NCBI RefSeq assembly: GCF_036785885.1 | Contig: NC_092330.1 | Span: forward strand, 5,614,525-5,678,524 | Origin: Coffea arabica | Taxonomy: Eukaryota; Streptophyta; Magnoliopsida; Gentianales; Rubiaceae | Length of the DNA: 64,000 bases | Direction: 5' to 3' | Shown: positions 11,601-24,185 of the stretch, in pieces | Position numbering within the stretch: the stretch's first letter is position 1 | Layout: each line of letters opens with the position of its first letter | Program-made: the position numbers and the translations under genes | The notes under the pieces: generated by a model | Told to the model about the DNA's origin: nothing | The model's database searches: none | Seen by the model: only the letters and a program-made list of their open reading frames with translations

Positions 11601-14089
11601 TGTAAGAACCTCAAAATTTTCACATTTGTCTCGGCATTATTTTATTTCTTGCTTCCTTTTTTATATATAAATTTGCTATCCAGTTTTATGAGGAGGGGTT
11701 TCATTCGATATATATGAGTGTGTATTGTGTATATCAAGTGTCATTGTGTGAGGATGTAGGTTTTTTTTTATTTTTGTTGGAAGAAAGGACGAGCGTGTCA
11801 TTTAAATTTGGAAAAGAAAAAATTTTTGGGTGGCAAAATTTTGTATCGAATCTGGCCGCACATCCGGCCAGTTCTTGGCCGGATTGCTAGCTGGATTGTT
11901 GTTGGAATTTGAAAAAAAATTAGGGATTGCCACTGCTCTAAATCCGGCCGGATTATGACGTGTCACTCTGGCAGCCAACTTTGATTGGCTGTTTTATCTT
12001 CATTCTTATCTTGTTTTGGCTGAATTTGGTCTTCATTTTGCTCCTTCTTGGCCGGCTGTTTTGAGAGAGAAAATAAGAGAGAAAGTCCTTCATTTTCTAG
12101 TTTCAATCCTTGCTCAAATCTTGAGTTTTAACTGGTGAAATCACAAACTATTCCGTACAAGTATACATTAAGAAGGAATAAAGGCTATGGTGGAGTGATT
12201 TTGGAGGAGAAAAGACTAAGCTACCATTTTCTTTGAGATTTTAAGCTATTTTGCTATGAACATCTCTCCTTGCTTCTAATAGTTAGAAATTGGTGGCTTG
12301 TGGTTGCCACTTTGGTAGTTTTATACAAGATTTCTTGGATTGAAGTGGTGGTATGTGAATTTTCAGTTTTATAGTGAATTTTTCTGCCCATATATGAAGT
12401 TTAAAGGCTAGCCATGATTTACTAGTTTTGATATGTGGAATATCTAGTGTTTTAGTGCTAGTTTACTTTGTCCAAAGAAAATTCTGGTTTGTATGCATAA
12501 TTTCAGATTTAGAGTTTCCAATTTTGGTGTAATTGGGATTAGTTTTGGAGCTACCAATTGGTTGTATATTAAGGGGGTTTAATAGCCTATGATGTAAATG
12601 TGCAATTGTGGTTGTTTATTGTGAGGTTTGGTTTTGATTGTAGGGTGGAAAGTGAAGAAATTAAGGGGAAATGCTGTTCGTTTATTTTCTTGTAATTTGA
12701 GTAAGTAAAAGTGACAAGGGAAAGATGCTTTTAGTGACAAGTTGGGTTAATTTTGCTTCGAATGACCTAGACCCTCTTGAAGAGTGTTAGATGAGTTACA
12801 TTGTATTTGACCGGATATATTTTTGTTTGATGAATGGGATGACCGTTTTAACCATTTTAAAACATGAGGAATAGCTACAAATATCCAGTTTTGAACTTCA
12901 CTGTTTACTCATTTCTTTCTCAAACTTTTTGAGTTTAGTTTTGTGTTTGATTTGGAAAACTCTTAGTTACTCATGTCTTTGAGTCTAAAGGTACTCTTTT
13001 CATCCCAACAACCATGTATATATATTGTATTTCGGATTTCCTTCGATTCACCTAACTTTTGCTAGATGAACTGTAATATGTGCTCTTGATTAATTTTAGA
13101 ATTCATCAATGATTGAGGGTATTATCCGGAGGGTTACTTTGGACGTTATTTTGCGAAATAGGTGAGTGTTCATTGTTTCTTATGTTTCCATGAACTATAT
13201 GATTTGTTGTAGACATTTGATTACATGATAAATGTTTGTTACAAATGGATTTTGCTAGGCAAGTGTGTACTTTATCGCACTTGACCTACATGAAATGTGA
13301 AATTTTCAATGTTTAAGTGATTAAACGTTAGTTGTGCATGAATGTAAACCTTTTGGCTGAACTGGGTCCTTACTCTTTGTTGCCGGTCGACTCGAGCCAA
13401 AAGCGGACTCGGTCGGGCGATTTGGTGACCCTGGGTGAAAGTTTGGTATACTCGAGTATTACCACGTTGTCGGGTGGAGTCTGGCCAATGTCCAGAAGGG
13501 GGAGAAATGAAATGAATGAACGAAAGAAGGTTTTAAATTACAAATGAAATTTTAAAGTAATTGGAGGAATAAGGAAATGAAAGGTGAATGAAAGAACGAA
13601 AGTCTCCATGTGAGCATGTATCCTTTTAATGAATGTGTTATCATTGTTTCATATTGTAAATGTTTCCTGACTTACTTGTTATTGCATGATTCATGTCTTT
13701 GCTGAAGTTGATTACGTGTCTGGAACCTCACTGAGCTTTTGGCTCATTTCGTTAGTTTTGTTTTCTTTAACAAGGGATGCAAGCAAGGATAAGAGATCTA
13801 TACAGACTGGCCTAGTCTAGTACTTTTAAATTTTTGTAATGGTTCTCGCCCTAGCGCTTGGCAAGGATTAGATGTATGAAGAATTGAAAACCTTTGTACA
13901 TTTGGGTTTGTACTACTTTGAGATGGAAATGTATATAAGTATTTGTTTTAAACTTGGAATTATTGTTACACTTGTTCTTGTGGTCTTACTTTCTTTTTTC
14001 TTGCTGGGTATGATTGAGTCCTGGCGAGAGTTGGACAGGCGACCCGCGGAACCCTAGAGTACGCCCTAGAGAGAGGTGGGCCTGTCACA
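11601..14089 (+). repeat. 3' LTR of the gag-only element
   Basis: 2489 bp from TGTAAGAACC to CCTGTCACA. The second half aligns with the interrupted 5' LTR (1175-1853 and 9039-9644). Its expected 3' target duplication would begin ATCAT at 14090, but the other side is deleted and cannot be compared. Confidence 0.85.
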
Positions 14090-14978
14090 ATCATGCTACT
14101 CATACATGTAAATAAGTACAAAATGTGGATTATTATGATGAATTTGGGCATTGCTATCCTTATTTTGATCAATATGGTCCTAAGTGGGGTAATGCTTGTG
14201 CTTAAGGCTGGGATAATCAATGTACCAATAGTGCTTCTCCTTGTTCATATGATTACCAATCTGAATGTGTCCAATATGAATCTAAGCTATCTTAGGAATT
14301 AGCAACAGAAAGGTTAGCTAATGCATCTTTATCTTGGGAATTAGAAAGTGAAACCTTAGCTAATGATTCTAATGCATCTTGGGAACTAGCCATAGAAAAA
14401 TCCGCTTATCAATTTGATTTAGCTACAGAAAAGCTAACTAATGCAACCTCCGATTGTATTGCTAGGATTGAGAAAAGGTTAGATGAATTAACTTCTTACT
14501 TTTGTAAAATACAAGATCAATTACATGTTTATGTGAAGTTATTTTTTCTAATGCAATGCAAAATGACCCTAGCATGAATCAGGGGAATATTGTATGTGAA
14601 AATGGATTATATTTTGATCAAAATGATGAATTCAACTTGAGTTTCAATGAGAAAATGCCCAATTCACGAAATAATATCTTTGGAACTAACTTTGAACCTT
14701 AAGAGATAAGCCTTAACGACTTATTTTTTACCCCTCTTGAGGAATGTATTGAGAGTATAGGTTTTAAATGTATTATTTCCCAAGAAAACCATGCGGATGT
14801 TCTTTTGGTGAGTTCTCAAATGATACAAATTCAAGGTAATATCTATAATTCACTTGAGATTGGTAAGCCACTTCCACCTCTTACATCATTAGAACACGTG
14901 GCTTTTGTTGTTAAGCCACTTTTTAATGATCCACCACGTCCTTTAATGGTGGATTATTTATTGACAAAGCCTCCTTGA
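14090..14978 (+). pseudogene. Broken gag/NC-like ORF, homologue of 5806-6963
   Basis: Translation starts inside the zinc knuckle (HATHTC). It then follows the minus-strand ORF at 5806-6963 closely: QNV.YYDE, GWDNQCT, WELESE.LANDSNASWELA, RIE.RLDELTS, DPSMN, GTNFEP, FFTPLEECIESIG, and the shared C-terminus NDPPRP.MVDY.LTKPP with TGA at 14976-14978. Several in-frame stops and at least one frameshift near 14540 break it. The match across the full C-terminal region shows the ORF is a family trait and not a chance frame. The N-terminal part was lost at the insertion junction. Confidence 0.85.
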
Positions 14979-15359
14979 AAAATGAGGTGAAATAGTCAAG
15001 CTAATGACTATAAAGAAACGCTTGTTGAGAGACAACCCAATATTTTGGTGTTTTATTTCAATTTAGTGTGATTTTAGGGTTTTGTTATGTATTGATGTTA
15101 TTTTGTTTTGTTTGTTTTGTAGGTATTGGAAATAGAAGCAAAAGTGATCAAATAAGGTGAAAAAGGTCAAGTTTGATTGAGGAACTCCATCACTTGATTG
15201 GAGTAAAAGTTGTTTTTGATTCGTTAGAAAGGGGTAAGATGCATGTTTTAATCATTTTGCATGTGCGCGCATTGATTATTTTGACAAAAAATTGATCTAT
15301 GATGCATTTTGAGCAATTAGGGCAACAAGTGTAATTTTCAAAAACTAAAACAATTCTAC

Positions 15360-15620
15360 AGAAAATTTGCAGAAATTTGAAAACGCGACCAAAATAAGCG
15401 ACTTCAAGTCGCGTTTTCTTCAGTCGTGTTTTCCATTCTGTAACATTAAAACGAGAAATGCAGGCATGAAAACGCGACTTTAGGTCACATTTTCCTGAAG
15501 TCGCGTAATCCTTTCTGAATCATTAAAACAGAAAATGCGACTCTAAAACGCAAGCTCATGGTCACGTTTTCAAGTCGTGTTTTTAGGGTTCCTCTTTTAA
15601 AAGACAAAACGTAGGCTGCA
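15360..15620. repeat. AAACGCG hairpin array, second copy
   Basis: Diverged equivalent of 5140-5410, again downstream of the gag stop. It contains repeated GAAAACGCGACTT and AAGTCGCGTTTTC words in both orientations. Some copies have CG changed to TG or CA (for example TCGTGTTTTC), as expected from decay of methylated CG sites. Confidence 0.7.
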
Positions 15621-17963
15621 TTTTCTTCTCTTCTTCTATTTCACCTCATATATTTCCTCATATACTCACACACTTTTCACCAATCTCCTCTTATACACCA
15701 TTTTCTTGCAAGAAATCATCCACCAAACATTATTTGACCTTCATAGAGCCTTTTTTAACTGATTAGAATTCACATAAAACATCTCAAAAATCGATTGAAG
15801 GTTAGGGTTCTTCATTTCTAAATCCATCAATTGGAGGTTAAATGGGGTGATTTTCATAGACTTTTTGCATCATTTGCATCACCATAGCTCACTCTACCAA
15901 TTTGAGATAAATTTCTTGAACTTAACTTGGTATTTTAAAATTCACCATTTGCATAATTTTTTGAATTTATTGATACACATTGGATGGTGAATTTGTGATG
16001 TTATTTGTTGATGTATATAAGTTCTCTTATGCTTATTTAACATATCTAAGCATGTTTAGATAATCAAATGTGGGGATGTGATGATCTATGCAACGTTTCA
16101 CTTTATGCACATACTTATTTTATGATCAATGTAGTAATTGCTCTTGGAATGTTTTTAAGCATAATTGGATGGTTCAAATTGTTAAAATGTGACTTGTTCA
16201 TGATGCTTACATGTCTACATTCATTATATGGTGACATTTTAGTAAATTTGAATTTGTAAACTTTAGGGAATGGTTGGTTTATCTAGTTAAAAGAAAATGG
16301 TGCATTTAAATGGAAATTTATTGCCTAATCTTCACAGAAAGCATGATTGAATGATGAATTTTGAATATGTGAAAAATTTAGCAATTTGTGGTATTTTAGG
16401 GTGAAAAATGTGTGAAGTGAAGTGCTTTATTGTACCTTGAGGAGTTTTTTGTCAATTTTATACGAGTACATCACCAAGACAGCGCGTAGAGTTACGGATC
16501 GCCATTTTATGTTTATTAATGCTTTTGTTATTACCTTTGTTTCTCATTTTCAAATCTTAGGCATAGTTACTAATGGTTACAAATGGAACTCATGAAGTTT
16601 TGGAGATAAGTGGACAACAGTTTGTGATACTTCATGATGCTTCAATCACAACAATATGGGAGTATTCTTTTCTTTATCTTTCTTGATTTCCTTTTTTACA
16701 CATTGAGAACAATGTGCATGTTAAGTGTTGGGGGGGGAGAATTGAGATGATATGCATCAGTTGTCATTGATTTGTGATTAAAATGATTTGAACTTGCCTT
16801 GGAAATATTTCCTATGCTTTAATTTGTTCACACTTGGGTTTGTTGGCAGGAAATTTAGTCCATTTATAAGGGAAAACTCTGCCAAAATTTTTTCAAAATC
16901 TTGTTCAAAATTCAAAAATGCCCCAAAAGATTTCAAATTTTTTCAATTTTATCCAAGGGTAATAAGTTCTATACCATTAGTAAGTCAAATTCCTTCTACT
17001 TTTGAGATAAATATATGTGACTTAAAAACTTCTTTTCTCATTAACTTGGAAATGATTATTATGTTATTATAATTTGTTCACTTAGAGGAAAGTATATCAT
17101 GTAAAGTAGAGAAAATTATGCCTATATTTTGCATATTTAATGACATTTCTTCTCTTTACTTGATTTTACATAGTTAAGTGATAATATGATCAAAAAATGT
17201 AACACTCTTCTCATGATTATTCTTTTAAGGCAATAATTATTATCTTTATTTTTAAAAAAAAGTAGAAAAAAATGAAAAAAAAAAGAGAATAAAAGTTACT
17301 CTACTCCAATGGTTCTTATATTTAGTAACCGAGAGTCTTCATCTACAAATGTTGACTTTCGCGTAAAACAGTACTTGAATTAAGAGTAGGCAAGGCAACT
17401 TCAGGATATGAAGTGTTGAGTAACCAGCGATTTTTATATAAAAATGTCGATCATCACGTCAAAATGCACTATCACAACTTGAGTAAACATTTAGCTATGT
17501 TGTGTGAATAAATTCCTATTTAAATTTTAATAAGAAGATGATCATGAGTTTAGGAAGCATTTTATTGATTATATGAGTTACTTGTGAAATTGGGTAAGGA
17601 TGAGAAATTGAGTTGAACTAGTTAAAATTGTGGTATAATTGACTCTCTGTTATTTGATATTGTGAGTACTTGACTTTAGTTGAGTGATTGCATAATGGTT
17701 ATTTACCTTGTTTTGAGGAAATGAAGTTGAATTGTGCACATATGTTTAATTTCAAAGTTTTGGATCATTGTTGGTTAGTATATTTTAATTGCACTACAAG
17801 AAAATTGTTCATTAGTGACAACACAAAGTCATCACAAAACATACAAATATCGTCACAAATACCTTTTATTGACGACTTTTTGATCGTCACAAAGTCGTCA
17901 CTAAATCCCCGTCGGTAAAAGTAAACAGTGACGACCTAAAATGTCGTCACTAAATAGTTCTCA

Positions 17964-18168
17964 TTAGTGACGACTTTAAGTAGAGCATTTTTTACAAAAG
18001 ATCAAGTCGTCAATAAAACACTTCCAGATTGTCGTCACTAATGACAACTATTTAGTGACGACCTGAAATGTCGTCACTAAATAGTTGTCATTAGTGACAA
18101 CAATCCGGAAGTGTTTTATTGACGAATTGACCTTTTGTCAAAAATGCTCTACTTAAGGTCGTCACTAA
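17964..18168. repeat. Long inverted repeat (fold-back) in CACTA subterminal region
   Basis: Two arms of about 99 bp run from TTAGTGACGACTTTAAG to CTTAAGGTCGTCACTAA around a 7-bp centre (CTGAAAT at about 18063-18069). Pairing is near-perfect, so the RNA would form a long hairpin. Confidence 0.85.
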
Positions 18169-18873
18169 AAAGCACCGAAAGCCATTGTATATAACTATTT
18201 TACTGACAACAATTGTCGTCACAAATTTAGCTTAGATTTAGTGACAGTCTCTGTTGTGACAAGGAGTTTTTATTTTCTATTTTGTGACAACTTTTTTTTG
18301 TCATTAGATAATTTCTCAATAGCTTAATAGTCATAATTTGACCTGTAATCATTGCTAAATCATTGATTTTAAACAAACCATACAAATAAACATGAACGAT
18401 TGATAACCAAAAGTATTTGCATTAGATTACATGGTAATAATATAGCATTCTCAAATGCCAAATTCAAGTGTACATTACCCAACTAATGCCTACAAAAATA
18501 ACATTTGTCCAAAATATCACTTGTACATAAGGTACATTTACAAAAGCAATCACAGTTTAAGAAATTGAAGAACATCTAAATGAACCACTCCATGAGCAAA
18601 AGGCAATTTTGTCTTCAACATTCTTCAACCATAACCATAGATATCTTCCAAAAGCTAGTATGAATAGCATTTATCTGTCATAAAAGAGTAAAAGAAGTAG
18701 GTAAGAGGAGGAGTATAATAATAAAGAACAAGTAATGAGACTTAGATTATTAAGACAAAAATTACAATTCATTAAGAACCTCATATAATTTGGGCCCACA
18801 TATTACAGCACCAGCAAGAAGTTAGAAATCACAGTCCAATCTATACAAATACAACACTGCATAAGTTCAACTA

Positions 18874-20574
18874 AAGAGCTCTCTGCCGGAACTTCAAACA
18901 AATTCACAAGATAAGAATCTAAGGTCCAACCATAATCTTGCAAATAAAAACTTCAGCATTCATAGCAAAACAGCCCTCCAGGTCATCGGATGGAGGAAAC
19001 TGACAGCTTTCATTCAAAATGGCATAAATGAAACGACAATGGCAAAGCTGAAAACATATTCTACTACAGGAGAACTGATATGGGTCAAATTATTCACATG
19101 CCAAGTGTAGAATCCTTTGAAAAGAACATACAAAGCCATGAGGAACTTTTCTTTTGGACAACAAATATTCTCTGCAATAATTTTATTCCCAACCGTGGCC
19201 TTCTTTTAATTCATCATTTCAAATCTATTGCACACAGGGACGGAGCCAGAAATTTATTTTTGGGGGGGCTGAAGTGTATTAAAAATTTTTTTTTGTGACG
19301 AAATAAATATATTTAATAAGTAAAATTTAGAATCGATATTATAAAAATAATAAAAACATATAATTATACATACCCAAAAATTTGTTATTGATTAACACTT
19401 GAAGTATTGGTAGTTGTTGCACTCGAATAACGAAGAGGAGGCAATTGCATTCTGCGAGTCTTCATCCGTTGAAAACGCTGCAATATTTGCTCAATATTTG
19501 AAAACGCTACAATTATGGTCTAAATTCTAGAATTAATCTGTCCAAAAAACCACATAAAATATGCAAACAGAGGACTAAGCTTAAAAGAGTGAAATTAGTT
19601 TGATTTTTCCAGATTTTGGGCCACGGTGAACAAAGGGAGACTTGGGGGGCCAGAGTGCAATTTTAGAAAGTTATTTTTGCAAAGCACATTTCTACAATCT
19701 GTTCATGCAAGGCTACGGTGAGAATTTATGCAACATCAACCTGCTACCTTCTCTAGTTCACTATCAATTCGAATATGTCACTCACAAACATCAGCTTTTT
19801 GAATCAAACAATCGCAAGACACACTCCTAATCACCACCCAAGCCAAATATTACCCTTTTGTTGCAAGATCAAATCAGAAAATCTGGTTTGGTGACAGCTA
19901 GCAAAAACAAAGGGGTAGCAGTGGTTTTCAAAATAACAAAACAAAAATGCAGCGAAAATGTTTAACTCTTGTTTGAAGTGCCGAACCAAAACATTCAAGA
20001 AAACATGCTAAAGATCAGATCTTGAATTTGAACAAAATACTAAACATGCTAATCCAACACCACTTATCTAATCCACCTTTTCAATATAAGACCAATCAGC
20101 AGGTTGGATGGCTGAAACTTGGTGAGCAATTGCAGAAAAAACAAAAAACAGCAAAGAGGACTGCAAAAATTTTATTCTGCTGCAGATTTGATGCTCATCA
20201 AAATGCAACCAAAATGGCTTAGAGCTCTGCCATAACTTCAAACAAACTCACAAGATAAAAATCTTAGGCACAACCATAATCTTGCAATAAAAACTCAGTA
20301 TTCACAGCAAAACAGCCTCGCAGATCATCGGATGAAGGAAACTAACAGCTTTCATTCAAAAATGGCAGAAATGAAACAACAATAGCCAAACTGAAAAACA
20401 TATTCTACTAAAGGGAAATTGATACGGGTCAACTTATTCACATGCTAAGTGTAGAATCCTTTGAAAAGAACATACAAAGCCATGAGAAACTTTTCTTTTG
20501 AGCAACAAATATTCTCTGCAATAATTTTATTCCCAACCGTGGCTTTCTTCTAATTCATCATTTCAAATCTATTG
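18874..20574. repeat. Direct duplication of a ~350-bp segment (18874-19234 and 20220-20574)
   Basis: Both copies start AGAGCTCT...CTTCAAACAAA and run to CAAATCTATTGCACA, with scattered differences and small indels. In the first copy the hAT-like element follows ATTGCACA. In the second copy (near 20574) the sequence continues uninterrupted into ACCACAAGGG, so it is an unoccupied version of the same site. Confidence 0.8.
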
Positions 20575-21172
20575 CACAACCACAAGGGAAAAGCAGGGAG
20601 CTACAGCATACCATCAAAACCCAACCTCTTGCATAATTGCCAAAAACGTCAACTACCCAACTCTAGTAAACAAAATTTCTGGGATAAGAACACGCAAAAT
20701 GCAAGCAAAATCGTCTTCAAGCAAGACTGTCGGTTAGGTATTTCGTCAAACACCACATGAGCATAAGAAATTTTAGCTAATCTCTCGCTCAATTGATGTA
20801 AAGCAGCACCCAAAATTATCAGAAATCCCAAGAAAATCCAACCAAATCAACACATAAAACACGTATAATCATAAAATTATGGACCATCAACAGGGGAAAC
20901 GCAACAACCAAGTCATGGCAGACCCATTTGAAAAACTTTCCAAAACTTGTGATCAAGGAAAAAAAATGAAATACAAATGAAAGGGATAACTTACGGTGGA
21001 CTGCTAGCGGCGGTGCTCTTCTGGCAGCAGGACTGGAGGCAGTCGGGGATGGCGGTGTCCTTGAGATCGACTGAGATAGGCAGAGTAAGCCTTAGCGTTT
21101 GATTATAGGGGGTTTTCCGGCGGCTTGGGGGGGGCTTAAGCCCCCACCAGCCCCCCCTTAAATCCGTGGCTG
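19235..21172. mobile_element. hAT-like insertion enclosing a copy of its own target region
   Basis: The ends are CAGGGACGGAGCC... on the left and ...ATCCGTGGCTG on the right (CAGCCACGGA as reverse complement, 8 of 10 matching). They are flanked by an 8-bp duplication ATTGCACA at 19227-19234 and 21173-21180, which fits the hAT superfamily. Just inside both ends are G-rich/C-rich runs. The middle (about 20220-20995) is not transposon but a paralogous copy of the flanking sequence. No transposase frame is present. The structure may have arisen by tandem duplication and recombination after insertion. Confidence 0.6.
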
Positions 21173-21592
21173 ATTGCACAACCACAAGGGAAAAGCAGGG
21201 AGCTACAGCATGCCATCTTAGCAAAAACAAAACCCAACCTCTAGCATAATTACCAAAAACTTCAACTACCCAACTCTGGTAAACAAAATTTCTGGGATAA
21301 GAACAACGCAAAACGCAAGCAAAAATCATCTTCAAAGCAGGACTTTCGGTTAGGCATTTCGTCGAACAGCAAATAGGCACTAAAATTTCACCGACTTTTT
21401 TTGCTCAATTAAGGTCATTTTCAGCCCCAAAAGTTTGCCAGAAACACAGCAAACAGTCCAATTAACACATACAGCATGCGTATTCAAAAATCATGAACAA
21501 ACAACCGAAAATTGCAACCAAACACAGTCACGGCAGCCTGTTTCAAAGGCTTGAACAAAACTGAAGTTTTAAAGAAGAAAAGACAGCTTACC
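20575..21592 (-). repeat. Duplicated gene-like segment with splice-donor motifs (20575-20998 and 21181-21592)
   Basis: Two paralogous blocks both begin ACCACAAGGGAAAAGCAGGGAG on the plus strand, less the last two bases in places, and continue for about 410 bp. On the minus strand each is entered through a canonical donor context: CACC/GTAAGTTATC at about 20993 and CACG/GTAAGCTGTC at about 21592. This looks like the first-intron start of a transcribed unit copied twice within the CACTA element. The parent gene is not recognised. Confidence 0.4.
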
Positions 21593-21679
21593 GTGCTCTT
21601 GCTTGATGAAAATTGGCCAGTGATGATGGTGGATTCGGTGAAGTGGCGGCGCTGGCGGTGGTCGACGGCAGTGGTGATT

Positions 21680-22450
21680 CTGGTTCTTACTCTCCTCTGC
21701 CTCCGTTTTGATTTTTCCCTAGCCCGAAGCTTCTTTCTTCCTCTTGTTCTGGTTCCTGCTCTTGTCTTCCTCTCAGAAACTCCCCGAAGTTCTCCCTTTC
21801 ACTTTCGCGTCTCCCTTTTCTCTAACCCTAGCCGTCCCTTTTCCTCTTAGTTTTCTGCTTTGTTCCGCCGCCCCTTGTCTTTCCTTTGCTTTGTTCTTTT
21901 TAGCCCAAACCTCTCTCGGCCTTCTCTGTTTTTCCCCACCGAAGCCCCCCTCTCGGTTCTCTCCTTTTTCTTCTCCTTGTTCTCAGCCCCTCTGTTTTCC
22001 CCTTGTATTTTTGCTCTTTTTTCCTCCTCTGCCCGTCAGCCGCCACCCTCTTTCCCTTTTCTCTATTTTTTGTTTTCGTTGAGCTTCCCTCTCCGTCCTT
22101 TTCCCTTCACTCAGCCGAAGCCTCTCCTCAGCCTTCAGCCGCTAAACTTCCCATTTTTTCCTTTCAATCTTTCTCTTTCTTTTTCTTTAGCCTCCGATGA
22201 AGCACCTCCTTTTTTTCCTTTTCGTTTTCCACGATTCCTTTTCATCCGCCACCCTCTTGGTTTTTCTTTTACTCTGTTTTTTCCAGCCGTCCTCCCCTCT
22301 CGGTTCTCTCATTTCTTTTTTCTCTTTTCGGCCACCAACCAGGTTCCCCCCCTACTCAGCCGCCAAACCCTCCTCTTTGTCTTGCCTTTTTTTTCAAGCC
22401 CCGTTGCCCTTTTCTTCTCTTTCTTTTCCTTTTCAAAATATCTATCCTAC
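21680..22450. other. Extended pyrimidine-rich tract inside CACTA element
   Basis: About 770 bp of mostly C and T on the plus strand, with recurring words such as CTCGGTTCTCTC, CAGCCGCCA and TCCGCCACCCTC. Long open frames in all plus frames (for example 21860-22480) are an effect of the lack of purine-rich stop codons. They encode only Ser/Phe/Pro/Leu and are not taken as genes. On the minus strand it would be a GA-rich leader upstream of the donor at 21592. Confidence 0.5.
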
Positions 22451-22584
22451 AAGTGTCTAGACACCTCACCATCTAGGTGAGGTGAGGTGTTGTCAAATGC
22501 AAAAAGGGACACTTGTCTCTATCCATGATTCCCACTTGTCATTATTTTTTTTTTGCTTTTTCTTTTTCTCTTTTTTTTTAGTAC

Positions 22585-22720
22585 GAGACAAAAATAAATA
22601 ATAAAATAAAATGAATTAGAACAAAATAAAATAAAATAAAATAATAATAAAAATAAAAGCCCTAGAATTGAAACAAATAAACCTATTAAATTAATTAAAC
22701 AAAATAAAATTAAAAAAAAA
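22585..22720. repeat. AAAAT-type simple-sequence region
   Basis: Runs of AAAAT/ATAAA units, including several perfect consecutive AAAAT copies near 22620-22645, within very AT-rich CACTA interior. Confidence 0.75.
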
Positions 22721-23678
22721 ATTTGGTGTCTACACATAGTTTCAATAAAAATAATCATTTTCCCAACATTTGAGACCAATCATCATGTTTTTTTTTTATT
22801 TTTAATTTGGTTTGAAGCATAGATTTTATTGCTATAGTATTATTCTTTATTTTTTAGTACAAAAACACAAATTTTCGTCAATATAGGTGGCAAAATTTGT
22901 TAATTACATATAAGTGAAAATATACTTTTATAATTTGTAAATATTTTAGCCCTGCAATTTTTTATAATTGCAGCACTAAAGTACATCATTAATTGAAAAT
23001 AACGAAAGTCAAATTCTATGGTTATAACAGACTTTCATTAAAAATAATCAAATGCTATTAATAAGACATTATTGTTAAGTCAAAATCAAAGAAAATTTAG
23101 TGATGACATAATGTTATCACTAATTTATTCAAGATTATAATGACAAGAAAAGTCATCACTAATTAAATTGCTAGTTTTTAATATTGTCAATTGCTAGTTT
23201 TTAATACTTTTGTGAAAATATTGATAATGGTTGAGAAAATTTTGCTACATTACTGCAAGTGATAAATGTACTTTTTGTTCTTTTTCAATCATTTATTTTA
23301 ATGTTTAATTTTGTTTAAAATTATTGTACTAGTATAGATTTGCAAGACAAAACTTAAGTTCTCAATAGTTAAAAAATTCATTACAGAGAAAACACAAAGT
23401 AGTAGTTGCAAAATGTGTATAAATTACAGATATTTTGTTAATTGCTTTGTAGTACTTTGTTATTCCTTTGCTAATACTACTTGGCATGTAGTACAAAGGA
23501 TAAATCTGCCATAAATTTCTTATTCCATTGATAAAAAGACCTGCCTGCCTTATAACTATTGTAATGAAAGATATATCTTTAGAATTTATAACAAATTATT
23601 ACTTAAGTTTGAGAAAATTATAAAATATTTATGCATAGTTTATCAAGATACCATTCGCAATTTCCTAATAAAAAAATA

Positions 23679-23975
23679 GGGGCAAAATTGTAAAAGCTAG
23701 GGTGCCATAATAGAAATAATAAAATTGGTGTATTACATATGGGGGTTAAATTGCAAAAGTTAGAGTGCCATAATAGAATTAATGAAATTGGTGAATTACA
23801 TATGGGGCTAAATTACAAAAGTTAGGGAGTAATAATAGAATTAAAGAAATCGGTGTACTACATATGGGGCTAAATTGAAAAAGTTAAGGTATCATAATGG
23901 AATTAATGAAATTTATTACAACATTTGGGGCTAAATCGCAAAAGTTAGGGTGGCACAGTAGAATTAATGAAAGTG
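23679..23975. repeat. Five tandem ~62-bp repeats
   Basis: Units begin GGGGC/GTAAATT at 23679, 23741, 23804, 23867 and 23927, with spacings of 62, 63, 63 and 60. Each carries AAAAGTTAGGGTGCCATAAT and ends ATTACATAT with variation. They lie just inside the right subterminal CACTA region. Confidence 0.85.
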
Positions 23976-24185
23976 ATTTAGAAATAAGTACTTTAAACAG
24001 TGACGATTAATTCTTGTCACTAAATCCGAATCGGTAGAGTGACAGTGACGATATTAGAAGTTGTCACTATATAGATCATTTTAGTGACAACTTTTTCAAG
24101 GTCGTCACTGAAGACTTAGTTGCTTTGAGCAATTATGACAACTTTCCTTGTCGTCACTAAATAACCACTTTTTGTGACGACTTTT

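Larger units (their letters stand above)
1175..14089 (+). mobile_element. Gag-only chromovirus-like LTR retrotransposon (TR-GAG type), 5' truncated
   Basis: The 3' LTR (11601-14089) starts TGTAAGAACC and ends CTGTCACA. The 5' LTR survives as 1175-1853 plus 9039-9644, split by the nested element at 1854-9038, and lacks its first ~1.2 kb. A degenerate tRNA-Met primer site follows it at 9645. The internal region (9645-11600) holds only a gag reading frame. The gag stop overlaps the polypurine tract AAGGGGAAAAGAG (11588-11600), so there is no room for protease, RT, RNase H or integrase. Gag-only plant elements of this kind are known as TR-GAG, and assignment to the Del/Tekay-like chromovirus group rests on gag and LTR resemblance. 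The 3' end abuts the zinc knuckle of another element's gag at 14090, which is its insertion site. Confidence 0.85.

Noticed and set aside
20991..21380. 129-codon minus-strand frame
   Set aside because: It crosses the hAT end and a duplicated block boundary, and resembles no known protein.
21512..22480. Long plus-strand open frames (up to 206 codons)
   Set aside because: They lie in a pyrimidine-only tract, are open in several frames at once and encode only Ser/Phe/Leu/Pro low complexity.
23679..23975. Regularly spaced repeats, considered as a CRISPR-like array
   Set aside because: The units are contiguous tandem repeats without unique spacers, in plant transposon DNA.
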